Numbered from the stretch's first letter, positions 51,728-61,131 are shown. The stretch: DNA of 64,000 nucleotides from PoT sp049331405 (GCF_049331405.1 NZ_CP186274.1:3100001-3164000), one strand, 5' to 3'. Notes: a model not told the origin generated them from the letters alone. Translations and numbers: made by a program.

Positions 51728-52474
51728 ATGACAGAGTTCTTCAGCTTGGCCGGTCAAGTCGCGCTGGTCACGGGGGCCGGACAGGGCATCGGGGCCGGGA
51801 TCGCGAAGCGGCTTCACCAGGCCGGCGCCAAGGTCGCGATCTTCGACATGGACGCGACGAATGCCGGGGCGGTCGCGGCCGAGCTGGGCGGGGTCGCCGT
51901 GGTCGGCGACGTCCGCACCGAGGCCGACGTGATCGCGGCCGTGAAGCAGGCCGAGGAGAAGCTCGGGCCCATCTCCATCGTCGTCAACAATGCCGGCGTG
52001 ACGGGCCACACCGACCTGAGCTGGAACTTGCCGCTCGAGGAAGTTCGCCGCGTCATGGACATCAACGTGCTCGGCCCGTTCCTCTTCTGTAAGGCCCTCA
52101 TCCCGGGGATGCTCTCGCGCAAGTACGGGCGGATCCTCAACATCGCGTCGATCGCCGGCAAGGAAGGGAACCCGACGTTGGTCCCTTACTCCGCGTCGAA
52201 GGCCGCCGTCATCGCCATGACGAAGGCCATCGCCAAGGAAGTCGTCGGGAAAGGTGACATCACCGTCAACGCGATTGCACCCGCCGTCATCCGGACGCCG
52301 ATCCTAGATGGTATGGCGCCGAGCACCGTCGACTACATGGTTGCCAAGATCCCGATGGGGCGCGTGGGGACCATCGAAGAGGTGAGCGCACTCGTGCATT
52401 ATCTCGTCAGCTCGGAGGCGAGCTTCACGACGGGCCAGTGCTACGACATCAGCGGCGGCCGCGCGACGTATTGA
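51728..52474 (+). CDS. SDR-family NAD(P)-dependent oxidoreductase
   Basis: This 248-residue enzyme has the classic short-chain dehydrogenase features: VTGAGQGIGAGIAKRL (cofactor glycine motif), NNAGVTGH, catalytic Ser in LNIASIAGKEG, and YSASKAAVIAMTKAIAKE with the catalytic Tyr/Lys. The aspartate at FDMDATN suggests NAD rather than NADP. It fits the FabG/glucose-dehydrogenase-like group, possibly a sugar or acyl substrate. It starts at ATG 51728 after AGGGGT and follows the ThuA gene by 84 bp; both may act on sugars, but this is inference. Confidence 0.9.
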   Translation: MTEFFSLAGQVALVTGAGQGIGAGIAKRLHQAGAKVAIFDMDATNAGAVAAELGGVAVVGDVRTEADVIAAVKQAEEKLGPISIVVNNAGVTGHTDLSWNLPLEEVRRVMDINVLGPFLFCKALIPGMLSRKYGRILNIASIAGKEGNPTLVPYSASKAAVIAMTKAIAKEVVGKGDITVNAIAPAVIRTPILDGMAPSTVDYMVAKIPMGRVGTIEEVSALVHYLVSSEASFTTGQCYDISGGRATY

Positions 52475-52601
52475 TCGAGTTGAGCCGGGATCTGTGGGCG
52501 GGCCTCATGCGAGTCTCGCCCGCCCGATTCGTCACCCCGAACTGGTCAACGCGACGGAGTCGATGGGGATCACTGGATCGCGATCGAGCAAGGAACGAGG
52601 T

Positions 52602-53174
52602 ATGTCCGAACGCTATTGGCTCGTGCATCCGAACGGCGGTCGTCAATTGATCGATCCCCATCAATTCGACATCGTCCGCCTGGCCGACCAGATGACCCGG
52701 ATCGGCGGCAGCCTCGTCATCGAAGAGCTGGAACCCCCCACGCCCCCCGTCGCGACGACCCCCGCCCCCATCCCATCGCCGATCGTGGGCCAGCGGCTCT
52801 TCGAGCCCCCCGTCTCCGCCCTCGGGCCCCTCTTCCGCGACCGGCTCGACCGGATCTATACCTGCAAGCAGCCCTATACCCTCGAGATCAAGACCCGCGC
52901 GACCACGCGCGTGCTCGGCGGCTACTACCGGACGCGGTCCCTGATCCGGATCTATTCGCACGACGGCGAGACGGGGCGCCGGCCGCTCGAGGAGCTGTTT
53001 GACACCTTCCTGCATGAGATGGCGCACCACCTCGAGTACACCGAGCCCGACTCGTTCCACGCAAAGGCCTGCGGGCGGGTCCCCGGCCGGATGCACAGCC
53101 GGCTCTTCTGGCGGATCCTGGGAGAATTGAAGCATCGCTGGGCGCATCTGCAGGCGCGCCAGTCGAGCTGCTGA
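52602..53174 (+). CDS. SprT-like zinc metalloprotein
   Basis: This 190-residue protein has an HExxH zinc site, FLHEMAHHLEY near residue 142, and a later HSRLFWRILGEL, matching SprT-like domains. The N-terminal ~70 residues carry a proline-rich linker (PPTPPVATTPAPIPSP). YTLEIKTRATTRVLGGYYRT is the beta region before the zinc site. SprT-like proteins include DNA-protein crosslink proteases, but the bacterial short ones have unproven roles. The ATG at 52602 follows AAGGAACGAGG; the longer open frame upstream is not supported. Confidence 0.75.
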   Translation: MSERYWLVHPNGGRQLIDPHQFDIVRLADQMTRIGGSLVIEELEPPTPPVATTPAPIPSPIVGQRLFEPPVSALGPLFRDRLDRIYTCKQPYTLEIKTRATTRVLGGYYRTRSLIRIYSHDGETGRRPLEELFDTFLHEMAHHLEYTEPDSFHAKACGRVPGRMHSRLFWRILGELKHRWAHLQARQSSC

Positions 53175-53227
53175 ACAGGGGGGGAAAGGAGTCCGGTTGC
53201 CCGGCCTGAATATGCGGGCTGACGGGG

Positions 53228-53263
53228 CTGGGCCGATCGCCGAGGATCGCGCGACCGGCCCGG
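53228..53263. terminator. Bidirectional terminator
   Basis: A 13-bp stem with one G-T pair and one mismatch (53228-53240 with 53251-53263) and a 10-nt loop lies between the convergent SprT-like gene and peroxiredoxin gene. Confidence 0.6.
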
Positions 53264-53278
53264 ATCAGGTTCGGGGGA

Positions 53279-53821
53279 TTATTCCGCGGAGATGCCCAGC
53301 TCCTTGACCTTCCCGGCGACGTCGGGGCCGGCGGTCTTCGTGTTAACCTTCTTGTCGATGCCCTTGATGACGCCGTCCTTGTCGATGTAGAAGGTCCAGC
53401 GCTCGGCGACCTTGCGCTGGCCGTGGACGACGCCGTAGGCCTTGGCGACGCTCGAGTCGGAGTCGCTGAGGATCGGGTAGTCGAGGTTCAGCTTCTCGGC
53501 GAACTTCTTGTTGTCGGCCGGCTTGTCGACGCTGGCGGTGAAGTAAGCAACGTTCAATGGCCTGAGCGCATCTCCATGCTCACGCAGCGACTTGCACTCG
53601 ATGGTGCAGCCGGGGGTGTCGGCCTTGGGGAACCAGGCGAGGACCACGCCCTTCTTCCCCTTGAACTGGTCGAGCGAGTAGGTTTTCCCGTCGGTGCCCA
53701 CGAGCGAGAACGCCGGGGCCTTGTCACCGACCTGCAAGTCACCTTCCGCCGCCTTGGCGAGCGGTCCCGCGAGGATCACGCCGAGCCCGAGCAAGGCAAC
53801 CCTCATCATGGAATGACGCAT
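53279..53821 (-). CDS. Exported peroxiredoxin (BCP/AhpC-TSA type)
   Basis: This 180-residue protein has a signal peptide (MMRVALLGLGVILAGPLAKA) and then a peroxiredoxin domain: DKAPAFSLVGTDGKTYSL, the peroxidatic Cys in ADTPGCTIECKSLREHG, and a second Cys five residues later, as in atypical two-Cys BCP enzymes. It reduces hydroperoxides, and because it is exported, outside the cytoplasm. Ribosome site GAGGAGG lies before ATG 53821. An open frame upstream is not supported. The divergent neighbour is the large membrane/TPR gene. Confidence 0.88.
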   Translation of the reverse strand: MRHSMMRVALLGLGVILAGPLAKAAEGDLQVGDKAPAFSLVGTDGKTYSLDQFKGKKGVVLAWFPKADTPGCTIECKSLREHGDALRPLNVAYFTASVDKPADNKKFAEKLNLDYPILSDSDSSVAKAYGVVHGQRKVAERWTFYIDKDGVIKGIDKKVNTKTAGPDVAGKVKELGISAE

Positions 53822-54076
53822 CACGACCTCCTCAACTAGGTGGGAATCTGCAGCTTCGTCGCGTCGCCCGAGGTCGGGCGAGCCGGGACGATGCCCGAAG
53901 TTATCAACAGGTCCCACCGAATACAACGAGACAGCGAGCGCCGGGGCGACCGTCGCACTCGACCCTACCGAGTCTCGCACGTTACACTCGTCCCTACCTT
54001 CGCAAAGGCCGATGGCAGCCCGGGGCCGTCTCCGGTCCCGCTGGCCCCCCACGAAACCGCCCACGAGAGCCCGACG

Positions 54077-56887
54077 ATGTCAATGGAGATCACCCCCGCT
54101 CGCAAGCCCCGCTCGCCCAAGGCGAGCGCCACGGATGGGTCGGGCGTCGACCGATCCTTCTGGACGGGGTACTTCGTGGACGGCTGCCTCATCGCCCTCT
54201 TCCTGGTGCTCGCCTTCCTGCTGGGGGTCTTCCCCCTCAAGGACACCGACTTCTGGTGGCACCTCCGCACCGGCGACCTGATCCGGTCGACCGGCAGCGT
54301 CCCGACGCACGACCTCTACACGTTCACCGTCCCCGACCATCCCTGGATCGATCTCCACTGGATCTTCCAGGTCCTCATCAGTTGGGGCTATGAGCACGGG
54401 GGCGTCATCGCCCTCAATATCGCCAAATGTATCATCACGTGTGCCTCGCTCTTGTTTCTCATCATCTGCAAGCGACGCGAGTGGCCCGTCTGGTGCATGC
54501 TCCTCGCCTGGCTCCCCGCGTTGCTCGTCCTGAGCGGCCGGATGTACATTCGGCCCGAGACGTTGACGCTGTTCTATCTCGCGGCCTTCCTGGGGATCCT
54601 CACCGCCTGGGACCGCATCCCCTGGCTGGCCTTCCTGCTCCCGGTCGTCCAGCTCGCGTGGGTGAACACGCAAGGGCTCTTCGTGCTCGGCCCGATCTTG
54701 CTCGGGTTCGCGCTCGTTGATGCCGTCTTCCGGAGGCAGGCCTTCGCCGAGTCTCGCAAGCGCTGGTGGAAGATCGTCGGGGTCTCGACGGTCCTGACGG
54801 GCCTGGTCTGCTTCATCAACCCCTATGGGATCCGCGGGGCCCTCTATCCGCTGGAGCTGGCCGGCACGATGGGGAACCCGATCTTCTCCGAGACGATCGC
54901 CGAGCTGACGCCGATCCCCGTCTTCATCCGACGCAACGGCGGCTGGTCGAACCTCCCGCTCCAGATCCACGTCGCGACGATGGTGCTCGGGGCCCTGAGC
55001 TTCGTGATCCCCATGGTCTGGACGGTCCTCCGGCGCATGCAGCCCGACTCCTCCTTGGCCGAGCCGGAGCCGAAGGGGGGCAAGTCGAAGGGCTCCGAGT
55101 CCAAGAAGGACGGCAAGTCGGCCAAGGCCAAAAGGAAGAAGAAAGGGAGCGTCGAAGCCCCCTCGACCGGCTGGCGGCTGAGCCTCTTCCGCCTCTTACT
55201 CTTCGCGGCCTTCTCCGCCCTGAGCTGGCGGGCGACGAGGAATAGCCACCAGTTCGCCGCCGTCGTGGGAGCGATCACCGCCTGGAACTTCGCCGAGTGG
55301 GCCGGCGCGATCAACGCCCGACGTCTCAAGCAGGCGCCCGAGGGACGGAGCCTGAAGGCGATCCCCCGCGCGGCGACCTTCCTGACGATCGCCCTGATGA
55401 TCGTCTTGATCGGGAGCGGGAAGTTCTACGCCTGGACCGGCGAAGGGCGCATCATCGGCCTGGGCGAGGAGCCGCTCTGGTTCCCCCACGAGGCCGTCAA
55501 GTTCTGCGGCAAGATCGGGATGCCCGAACGCTTCCTGAGCTTCCACGACGGATACTCGGCGCTCTACGAGTACCACAACGGCCCCGAGCGCAAGACCTTC
55601 GCCGACGCCCGGCTCGAGGTCATCGGTCCCGAACTCTATGAGCGCTACCTCGACCTCAAGCAGAGGATCGCCGGCAATGCCTCCTCCTGGCCTCGCGAGC
55701 TCGACGAGCTAGGCAGGCCGGCCGTCCTCGTGGGGCATGTCGATAACTTTATGGCCGGGGCGAGCCTGATGGCGAACCCCCACTGGCGCTGCGTCTGGTT
55801 CGACTCGATCGCCGCCGTGTTCGTGCACGAGTCGTACACCGGGGCCGTCCAGACGCACACCGTCGACTTCAACGCCCTGCATTTCCGACCCGAGCCGTCG
55901 CAGGTCCCGAAGGGCTCCGCCGCCCTGATCGCCTCGGCCAAGGCCATGTGGAGTTATGCCCAGGGGTTCTACTCGCTCAAGCGGAAGGACCTCGCCCGGT
56001 CGATGATCCTGATCGGCCTCGACTACACGAGGCGGATTCGCGCCTCGCTGCCGAACAGCCTCGAAGGCTGGAAGCTGACCGGGCAGATGGACTCGATGCG
56101 AGACGTCCTCTCCGAGGCGGATCAGGTGATCCCACGCTACCGATATCCGTTCGACCCGGTCTTCGACCTGACGACGGCGCGGGCAACCTTTGCCCTCAAG
56201 CGTGCCAATGAGATCGCGCAGGGGGATTTCCTCTCGCTACTCCTCCTCGGTCGTGCCTACGAGCAGCGCGGGATGGACGAGGCGGCACTCCCCGTCGCCG
56301 AGGAACTGATCCAGCTCCATCCGATCAACCAGCAGCAGTTGATGACGCAGGAGAGCAGCCGCGAGCACGTCGCGCAACTGGCCAGGAAACTCGGCACGAT
56401 GCCGGCCACCGACTGGAGCAACCTCGGCGAGCTCGACCAGATCGTCACGCGCCTGCTCTCGGCGGGCCGGGCCGGATCGGCCGCCGACCTCATGGAGCGG
56501 GCCTATCCGGTGGCCTCGAGGACCTGGGAGATCAGCGACCGCATCGCGACCCTCCGGCTCCACCTGGGCGAGCCCGAGAAGGCGCGCCAGATCTGGCAGG
56601 GGGGCCTCCCGCCGGCGAAGCCCGCCACCCGCAGCACGAGGGTCGCGATGAGCTACCTCGTCCAGGACGACCTCGACCAGGCCCGCCGCTCCTTCCACGA
56701 GGCGATCGAGTCGGATCCGAACCAGTTCGAGTTGCGCTATGGCTTGGCCGTCCTGGAGCAGGAGGCCGGGCACGCCCAGGCCGCCTTCCGCGAGGCGACG
56801 CTGGCCGAGAAGCTCGCCCCCGACGACACGTCGCGTAACGCGGCACGATTGATCCTGAGCGATACGAGGCGGTTCCAACAGCCTTGA
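54077..56887 (+). CDS. Large membrane protein with C-terminal TPR-like repeats
   Basis: This 936-residue protein has a basic N-terminus, then about ten membrane helices (first LIALFLVLAFLLGVFPLK, with the loop KDTDFWWHLRTGDLI), and a Lys-rich linker (KGGKSKGSESKKDGKSAKAK) around residue 345. The extracytoplasmic region is followed by helical repeats of TPR character (ARSMILIGLDYTRRIRASLP, EPEKARQIWQGGLPPAKPA, QARRSFHEAIESDPNQFEL). The DxDFWWHLRTG loop resembles oligosaccharide-transferring GT-C proteins with acidic first-loop residues. The family is conserved in Planctomycetes; an exact role is not known. ATG 54077 precedes SMEITPARK. Confidence 0.75.
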   Translation: MSMEITPARKPRSPKASATDGSGVDRSFWTGYFVDGCLIALFLVLAFLLGVFPLKDTDFWWHLRTGDLIRSTGSVPTHDLYTFTVPDHPWIDLHWIFQVLISWGYEHGGVIALNIAKCIITCASLLFLIICKRREWPVWCMLLAWLPALLVLSGRMYIRPETLTLFYLAAFLGILTAWDRIPWLAFLLPVVQLAWVNTQGLFVLGPILLGFALVDAVFRRQAFAESRKRWWKIVGVSTVLTGLVCFINPYGIRGALYPLELAGTMGNPIFSETIAELTPIPVFIRRNGGWSNLPLQIHVATMVLGALSFVIPMVWTVLRRMQPDSSLAEPEPKGGKSKGSESKKDGKSAKAKRKKKGSVEAPSTGWRLSLFRLLLFAAFSALSWRATRNSHQFAAVVGAITAWNFAEWAGAINARRLKQAPEGRSLKAIPRAATFLTIALMIVLIGSGKFYAWTGEGRIIGLGEEPLWFPHEAVKFCGKIGMPERFLSFHDGYSALYEYHNGPERKTFADARLEVIGPELYERYLDLKQRIAGNASSWPRELDELGRPAVLVGHVDNFMAGASLMANPHWRCVWFDSIAAVFVHESYTGAVQTHTVDFNALHFRPEPSQVPKGSAALIASAKAMWSYAQGFYSLKRKDLARSMILIGLDYTRRIRASLPNSLEGWKLTGQMDSMRDVLSEADQVIPRYRYPFDPVFDLTTARATFALKRANEIAQGDFLSLLLLGRAYEQRGMDEAALPVAEELIQLHPINQQQLMTQESSREHVAQLARKLGTMPATDWSNLGELDQIVTRLLSAGRAGSAADLMERAYPVASRTWEISDRIATLRLHLGEPEKARQIWQGGLPPAKPATRSTRVAMSYLVQDDLDQARRSFHEAIESDPNQFELRYGLAVLEQEAGHAQAAFREATLAEKLAPDDTSRNAARLILSDTRRFQQP

Positions 56888-57020
56888 GGGAAGACCCTCC
56901 GGCCGAACGAACCGGGCGACGCCAGGCGGTTGCCGAGGCGACTCCCCCCGGCTAATTTCGTTGCGGGTCTGTGCGAGCTTCGCATACCGACAACGAAATT
57001 AACCGCAGGGTGGAGTCCTC

Positions 57021-58049
57021 ATGAAACCGATCAGGCTTCGTTGCGTGCCCATTTTGGCCGGGCTCATGGTGGCGTTCGGATGGAACCTCGGCGTCGCCGA
57101 GGAGAAGAAGTCTTACCCCACGTTCGGCACCATCGAACGCAAGGATAAGCGGATCGACGCCCTGATCCCCGCCGACGCGGTCCTCGAGAAGCTGGCCGAG
57201 GGCTATAACTGGTCCGAGGGGCCGGTCTGGGATCGGCGCGGGGGCTTCCTGCTCTTCTCCGACGTGCCCGAGAACATCGTCTTCCAGTGGAAGGAAGGGC
57301 AGGGGGTCAAGACTTTCCTCAAGCCGAGCGGCTACACGGGGACCGTGGCCAGGGGGGGCGAGCCCGGGTCGAACGGCCTCGTGATCGATCCCCAGGGACA
57401 CCTGATCCTCTGCCAGCATGGCGATCGCCGGGTCGCCCGGCTCGAGGCAGATGGCAAGTTCACCACCCTGGCCGATCGCTACGACGGGAAGCGTTTCAAC
57501 AGCCCCAACGACGCCGTGATCCATTCCAGCGGCGCGATCTACTTCACGGATCCCCCGTACGGTCTCCTCGAAGGCAACAAGGATCGCAACAAGGAAATCC
57601 CGTTCAACGGCGTCTACCGGATCGCCAAGGATGGCAAGGTCACGCTGCTGACCGACGTGGTCGCCTTCCCGAACGGGGTCGCCTTCTCCCCCGACGAGAA
57701 GACCCTCTATGTCGCCAGCTCGGATCCGAGCAAGGCGATCTGGATGGCCTTTGACGTCAAGGAAGACGGCACGCTCGGCAAGGGGCGTCAGTTCGCCGAC
57801 GTGACCAGCCTGGTGAAGACGAAGAAGGGACTCCCTGACGGCCTGAAGGTCGACAAGGCGGGCAACCTCTTCGCCTCCGGCCCCGGCGGGATCCTCATCT
57901 TCGCCCCGGATGGGACTCACCTCGGGACCATCGACACCGGCGAGGCCACGGCCAATTGCGGCTGGGGCGAGGACGGCTCGACCCTCTATATCACCGCCGA
58001 CATGTACATCGGCCGGATCCGCCTCACCACCAAGGGCGCCGGCTTCTGA
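57021..58049 (+). CDS. SMP-30/gluconolactonase family protein, exported
   Basis: This 342-residue protein has a signal peptide (PILAGLMVAFGWNLGVAE) and a six-bladed propeller of the SMP-30 type: NWSEGPVWDRRGGFLLFSDV, GSNGLVIDPQGHLILCQHGD, NSPNDAVIHSSGAIYFTDPPYG, FPNGVAFSPDEKTLYVASSD and PDGLKVDKAGNLFASGPGG. The Glu of EGPVW, Asn of SPND, and Asp of PDGL are the metal-site residues. It likely hydrolyses sugar lactones outside the cytoplasm. It begins at ATG 57021 after a GGAG. Confidence 0.9.
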   Translation: MKPIRLRCVPILAGLMVAFGWNLGVAEEKKSYPTFGTIERKDKRIDALIPADAVLEKLAEGYNWSEGPVWDRRGGFLLFSDVPENIVFQWKEGQGVKTFLKPSGYTGTVARGGEPGSNGLVIDPQGHLILCQHGDRRVARLEADGKFTTLADRYDGKRFNSPNDAVIHSSGAIYFTDPPYGLLEGNKDRNKEIPFNGVYRIAKDGKVTLLTDVVAFPNGVAFSPDEKTLYVASSDPSKAIWMAFDVKEDGTLGKGRQFADVTSLVKTKKGLPDGLKVDKAGNLFASGPGGILIFAPDGTHLGTIDTGEATANCGWGEDGSTLYITADMYIGRIRLTTKGAGF

Positions 58050-58403
58050 GCGATCGCCACTCGCCTCCCGGATCCTGCACTTGGTGGGGTCTGGGAGGCC
58101 ATCTCCCTCTTCAACTCACCTCGCAGCAGGATCCGCACGTATCAATTCGCGTAGAAGTGACAGGCGGTCGCGTCGGGCCGATGTGCTTCGAGAGAGGGAT
58201 TCCTCATCGGTCCCCCGGCATCACGACCGCTCGAATTGATCGGATTGGTACGGGGTTCGCATTCTTTCCGTCGTTTTGGTCATGGAATCCTTCCCGCTCG
58301 TTCGATCCTGAGAGACGAGCCTTTCGCCGTGCGCGATGACTTGCGACGCGCGAGGGCGTTTCCTCACACCTCTCGACCGAACCGACGTTGGGAAACTCCT
58401 GAG
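58050..58403. other. Intergenic region, no gene seen
   Basis: About 350 bp lie between the SMP-30 gene and a membrane protein gene on the same strand. Open frames in it have no ribosome site or recognisable content, and no strong terminator hairpin is seen. Confidence 0.5.
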
Positions 58404-58934
58404 ATGCCCGCAAAACGAACAGGGTCACGCCCCTCCGCCGCCGCGGCGAGCTCGAGCCCCGTGTCGAATCCGCTGGCCAACGCGCTGCTGCTCGCGGCCG
58501 CGTTCGGCATCGGACTGGCCACCCTCGTTTCCAAGGGCCGGTTGAGCTGGCCCCCCCACCAACTCCTCGCCAGCACATACACCGTCGCCGGCTGCCTGGC
58601 GATGGTCGGCCCCCTGGTCCTCGCCCGGGTTGACTCCTCCGAGCGCGGCCTGGGAGACCTCCTCTGGATGACCGGCGGGCTGCTCATCTGGATCTTCGAC
58701 GGGGCCGCGGCCGCGCGGGGCCTCTGGCAGTCGCAGCCGTGGGCGACACCCCTCGGCTACGAGACGATGGGGCTCACGATGCTGGCTGTGCTCGTCGCCG
58801 GCTGGCGCTGCAAGCTGGGGGCCCGGCACTGGGCCTGGACCAACGTCACGGGCTGGCTCCTCGGGATCTTCTGGGTCGCGATGGCGATCACGACCCTCGT
58901 ACCGGCCAGGATCACCGGGCTTGCCTTGCGGTGA
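58404..58934 (+). CDS. Small multi-pass membrane protein
   Basis: This 176-residue protein has a Ser/Ala-rich N-terminus followed by five hydrophobic helices: NALLLAAAFGIGLATLV, LASTYTVAGCLAMVGPLVLA, DLLWMTGGLLIWIF, LTMLAVLVAGWRC and LLGIFWVAMAITTLV. No charged catalytic residues or family motifs are evident. A GAG lies before ATG 58404. It is likely an integral inner-membrane protein of unknown role. Confidence 0.7.
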   Translation: MPAKRTGSRPSAAAASSSPVSNPLANALLLAAAFGIGLATLVSKGRLSWPPHQLLASTYTVAGCLAMVGPLVLARVDSSERGLGDLLWMTGGLLIWIFDGAAAARGLWQSQPWATPLGYETMGLTMLAVLVAGWRCKLGARHWAWTNVTGWLLGIFWVAMAITTLVPARITGLALR

Positions 58935-59076
58935 ATGCTTGACGCTCGACTCGCCTAACGATTACCTTCGAAGCTCGCGGCCTGGTTCTCCCGGCCGCGT
59001 CGTGCGCCCCGCATTCATCCGGCTGACCCCGATCGGATCGCATCCATCTTCCGCCCCGATCCGAGGAGCTTCACCT

Positions 59077-59868
59077 GTGGCTGTCGAGCAGAACCTGACT
59101 CCCTCCCCCGAGACGCAGTACAACTCGGTCATCGAGAACGAAATCCCGGCGTATCGGGCCGTCAGCCCCCAGGCCGTCCTGAGCGTCCTGCTCGGGCTCC
59201 TCGGACTGCTGAGCTTCACCAACTGGTTCTTCCTGATCTTCTCGGTGGCCGCCGTCCTGTTCGGCGTTTACGCCGAGCGGAGGATCCGGCGTGACCCGGA
59301 AATCTGGACCGGGCTCCGACTCGCCCAGATCGGCACGGCCATGGGGATGATCTTCGGCCTGGCGGCCGTCACGATCTCCTTGGTGCAGGGGGTCGTTCGT
59401 TCGTACGATGCCTCCAAGTTCGCCCGCGAATATGCCGAAGTGCTCAAGAAGGGATCGGTCGAGGAGGCCGTCTTCAACTCGGTCGCCCCGAGGATGCGCG
59501 AAGGCAAGACCCCGGTTGAGCTGTACAAGGACATGAAGGCCCAGGCCAAGGAGCCGCAGGCCTTCGAGATGCACTATACGGGGCTGCTCAGCCTGAAGAA
59601 GGTCATCGAGGATGACCCCGCGACGGATATCCACTTCGAGCGGCTGGAGACGCACGGCGTGGATGGGCTCGACCGATTCGCGGCAGCCCTGGTCGAGGTC
59701 CACTCGCCCAAGGCAAAAGTGGAGCAGTACGCCCTCCTGATCCTGAAGTCGTCCCCTAGCTCGGGCAAGCCCGGATGGTGGGTCGAGGAAACCAAGTTCC
59801 CGTATCAGCCCGCGTCGTACGTCCCGCAAGCCAAGGCCGTGGATGACGGCCACGGCCACGCCCACTGA
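59077..59868 (+). CDS. Membrane protein with DUF4190-like N-terminal helices
   Basis: This 263-residue protein starts at GTG 59077, 8 nt after GAGGAG. Two helices lie at residues ~30-75 (AVLSVLLGLLGLLSFTNWFF, IFSVAAVLFGVYAERRIRRD), then GLRLAQIGTAMGMIFGL, as in DUF4190-type proteins. A soluble C-terminal domain (residues ~100-250; KTPVELYKDMKAQAKEPQAF, VEVHSPKAKVEQYALLIL) follows, ending with His-rich DDGHGHAH. Function is unknown. It is convergent with queD. Confidence 0.65.
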   Translation: MAVEQNLTPSPETQYNSVIENEIPAYRAVSPQAVLSVLLGLLGLLSFTNWFFLIFSVAAVLFGVYAERRIRRDPEIWTGLRLAQIGTAMGMIFGLAAVTISLVQGVVRSYDASKFAREYAEVLKKGSVEEAVFNSVAPRMREGKTPVELYKDMKAQAKEPQAFEMHYTGLLSLKKVIEDDPATDIHFERLETHGVDGLDRFAAALVEVHSPKAKVEQYALLILKSSPSSGKPGWWVEETKFPYQPASYVPQAKAVDDGHGHAH

Positions 59869-59912
59869 TCTCTGGGTGGAGGAGCGACCCTCTGCAATCG
59901 CGATACCGATTC

Positions 59913-59952
59913 GACTCCCGCCGACCCCTCAAACGAGAGGCCGGCGGGAGTC
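59913..59952. terminator. Bidirectional terminator
   Basis: An 11-bp stem (59913-59923 with 59942-59952) with a loop holding a second short CCTC/GAGG pair is followed by GTCATTTCG. It lies between convergent genes. Confidence 0.75.
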
Positions 59953-59979
59953 GTCATTTCGAATGGACTCGATTCAAAT

Positions 59980-60381
59980 TTACGACGCGTAGGAGGCGTG
60001 GCACTTCTCGGTTTCCCAGAGCGTCACTTCCTGGATCGGCAGGCCGGCTTCCTTGGCATGGTCGTAGATCAAGCGAGCGATGTTCTCGGCGGTCGGGTTC
60101 ACGTCCATGATGAAGACTCGCTCGCCGTGCTGCTGGAGGACCGGCAGGATCGGGTCGTCCTTGCAGAGCAGCATGTTGTGGTCGAGGTTCTCGTCGATCC
60201 AGAGCTGCACCTTGCGCTTGATCTCGACGAAGTCGACGAGCATGCCGAGGTGATCAAGCTCCGGCGCCGCCAGCACGATCACGGCCTTGCCGTTGTGACC
60301 GTGCAGGTGCTGGCACTTGCCGTCGTAGTTGAGGAGGCGATGGCCGTAGCAGAAGGCGATCTCGCGGGTGACGCGGTACAT
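59980..60381 (-). CDS. queD: 6-carboxytetrahydropterin synthase (QueD)
   Basis: This 133-residue enzyme is of the 6-pyruvoyl-tetrahydropterin synthase fold. The zinc site is visible: AFCYGHRLL (His) and CQHLHGHNGK (two His plus the catalytic Cys), then MLVDFVEIKRKVQLWIDENLDH and NPTAENIARLIYDH. It makes 6-carboxytetrahydropterin in the queuosine pathway. The start at 60381 gives MYRVTREIAF, the family opening. queC lies 63 bp upstream on the same strand. Confidence 0.88.
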   Translation of the reverse strand: MYRVTREIAFCYGHRLLNYDGKCQHLHGHNGKAVIVLAAPELDHLGMLVDFVEIKRKVQLWIDENLDHNMLLCKDDPILPVLQQHGERVFIMDVNPTAENIARLIYDHAKEAGLPIQEVTLWETEKCHASYAS

Positions 60382-60444
60382 GGTCGTTGCTCTCTGATCG
60401 GATCCGATCGGAATCAATGCCTGCGAGCGGGTGGGGCGAGCGGC

Positions 60445-61131
60445 TCAGGAGAGGGGGCTGAGGACGGACGCGTAGGTGGTGAGGTCGCTCACGCCGGCCT
60501 CGCGGAACCCTCGCTGGCGCTCCGCACACTTGTTGCAGACGCCGCAATGCTGCCCGTCGACGGGGGCGAGGCAGGAAAACGTATCGCCCAGCGGGAGCCT
60601 GGCACCCCGACGCAGGATCTCGGGCTTGGATAGCGACTCGAAGGGGCGGAGGATCTTCAATTTGCCGCCGACCGCCTGATGGACGGTCGCTTCGAGCAGG
60701 CTGAAGAAATCCTGCGTGCTGTCGGGGAACGGGTTCGAGCTGAGGCAGCCGAGGGCGAGGAATTCCACCCTCCGCAAGCGGCACCAGACGGCCGCCTTGG
60801 CGGTCAGCAGCAGGTTCCGCCCGGGGAGGTAGACCGACTCGTCATTCGAAACGGCGTCGGGCACGTCATCCCCGGTGAGGCTCCAGTGGGAGCCGTAGAC
60901 GCCGGCGATCGGTTCGTCCAGGACCGTCAGTTCCGCGATCGCCGGGCAGTTGACCCCTTTGAGGAAGCGTCGGAGCGATGCCAGCTCCTCCGCCTCCCAG
61001 CGCAAGCCGAACCGGACGTAGAGCGGGAAGACCCGATCGAAGTCGCGGAGGAGGTCGACGCAGAGGATCGCGCTATCGGCGCCGCCGCTCACCAGGACGG
61101 CCACGCCCCTAGACTTCAAGTCGTCGCTCAT
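60445..61131 (-). CDS. queC: 7-cyano-7-deazaguanine synthase (QueC)
   Basis: This 228-residue ATP-dependent enzyme makes preQ0 from 7-carboxy-7-deazaguanine. The PP-loop is VSGGADSAILCVDLL, where SGGxDS is conserved. VYLPGRNLLLTAKAAVWC and FPDSTQDFFSLLEATVHQAV are family segments. The zinc site is CLAPVDGQHCGVCNKCAERQ. Neither queE nor queF is seen in the window. It begins at ATG 61131 and leads a two-gene operon with queD. Confidence 0.9.
   Translation of the reverse strand: MSDDLKSRGVAVLVSGGADSAILCVDLLRDFDRVFPLYVRFGLRWEAEELASLRRFLKGVNCPAIAELTVLDEPIAGVYGSHWSLTGDDVPDAVSNDESVYLPGRNLLLTAKAAVWCRLRRVEFLALGCLSSNPFPDSTQDFFSLLEATVHQAVGGKLKILRPFESLSKPEILRRGARLPLGDTFSCLAPVDGQHCGVCNKCAERQRGFREAGVSDLTTYASVLSPLS

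Noticed and set aside
52494..52601. Upstream extension of the SprT-like gene
   Set aside because: The strong ribosome site AAGGAACGAGG lies right before ATG 52602; the extension has no similarity to the family.
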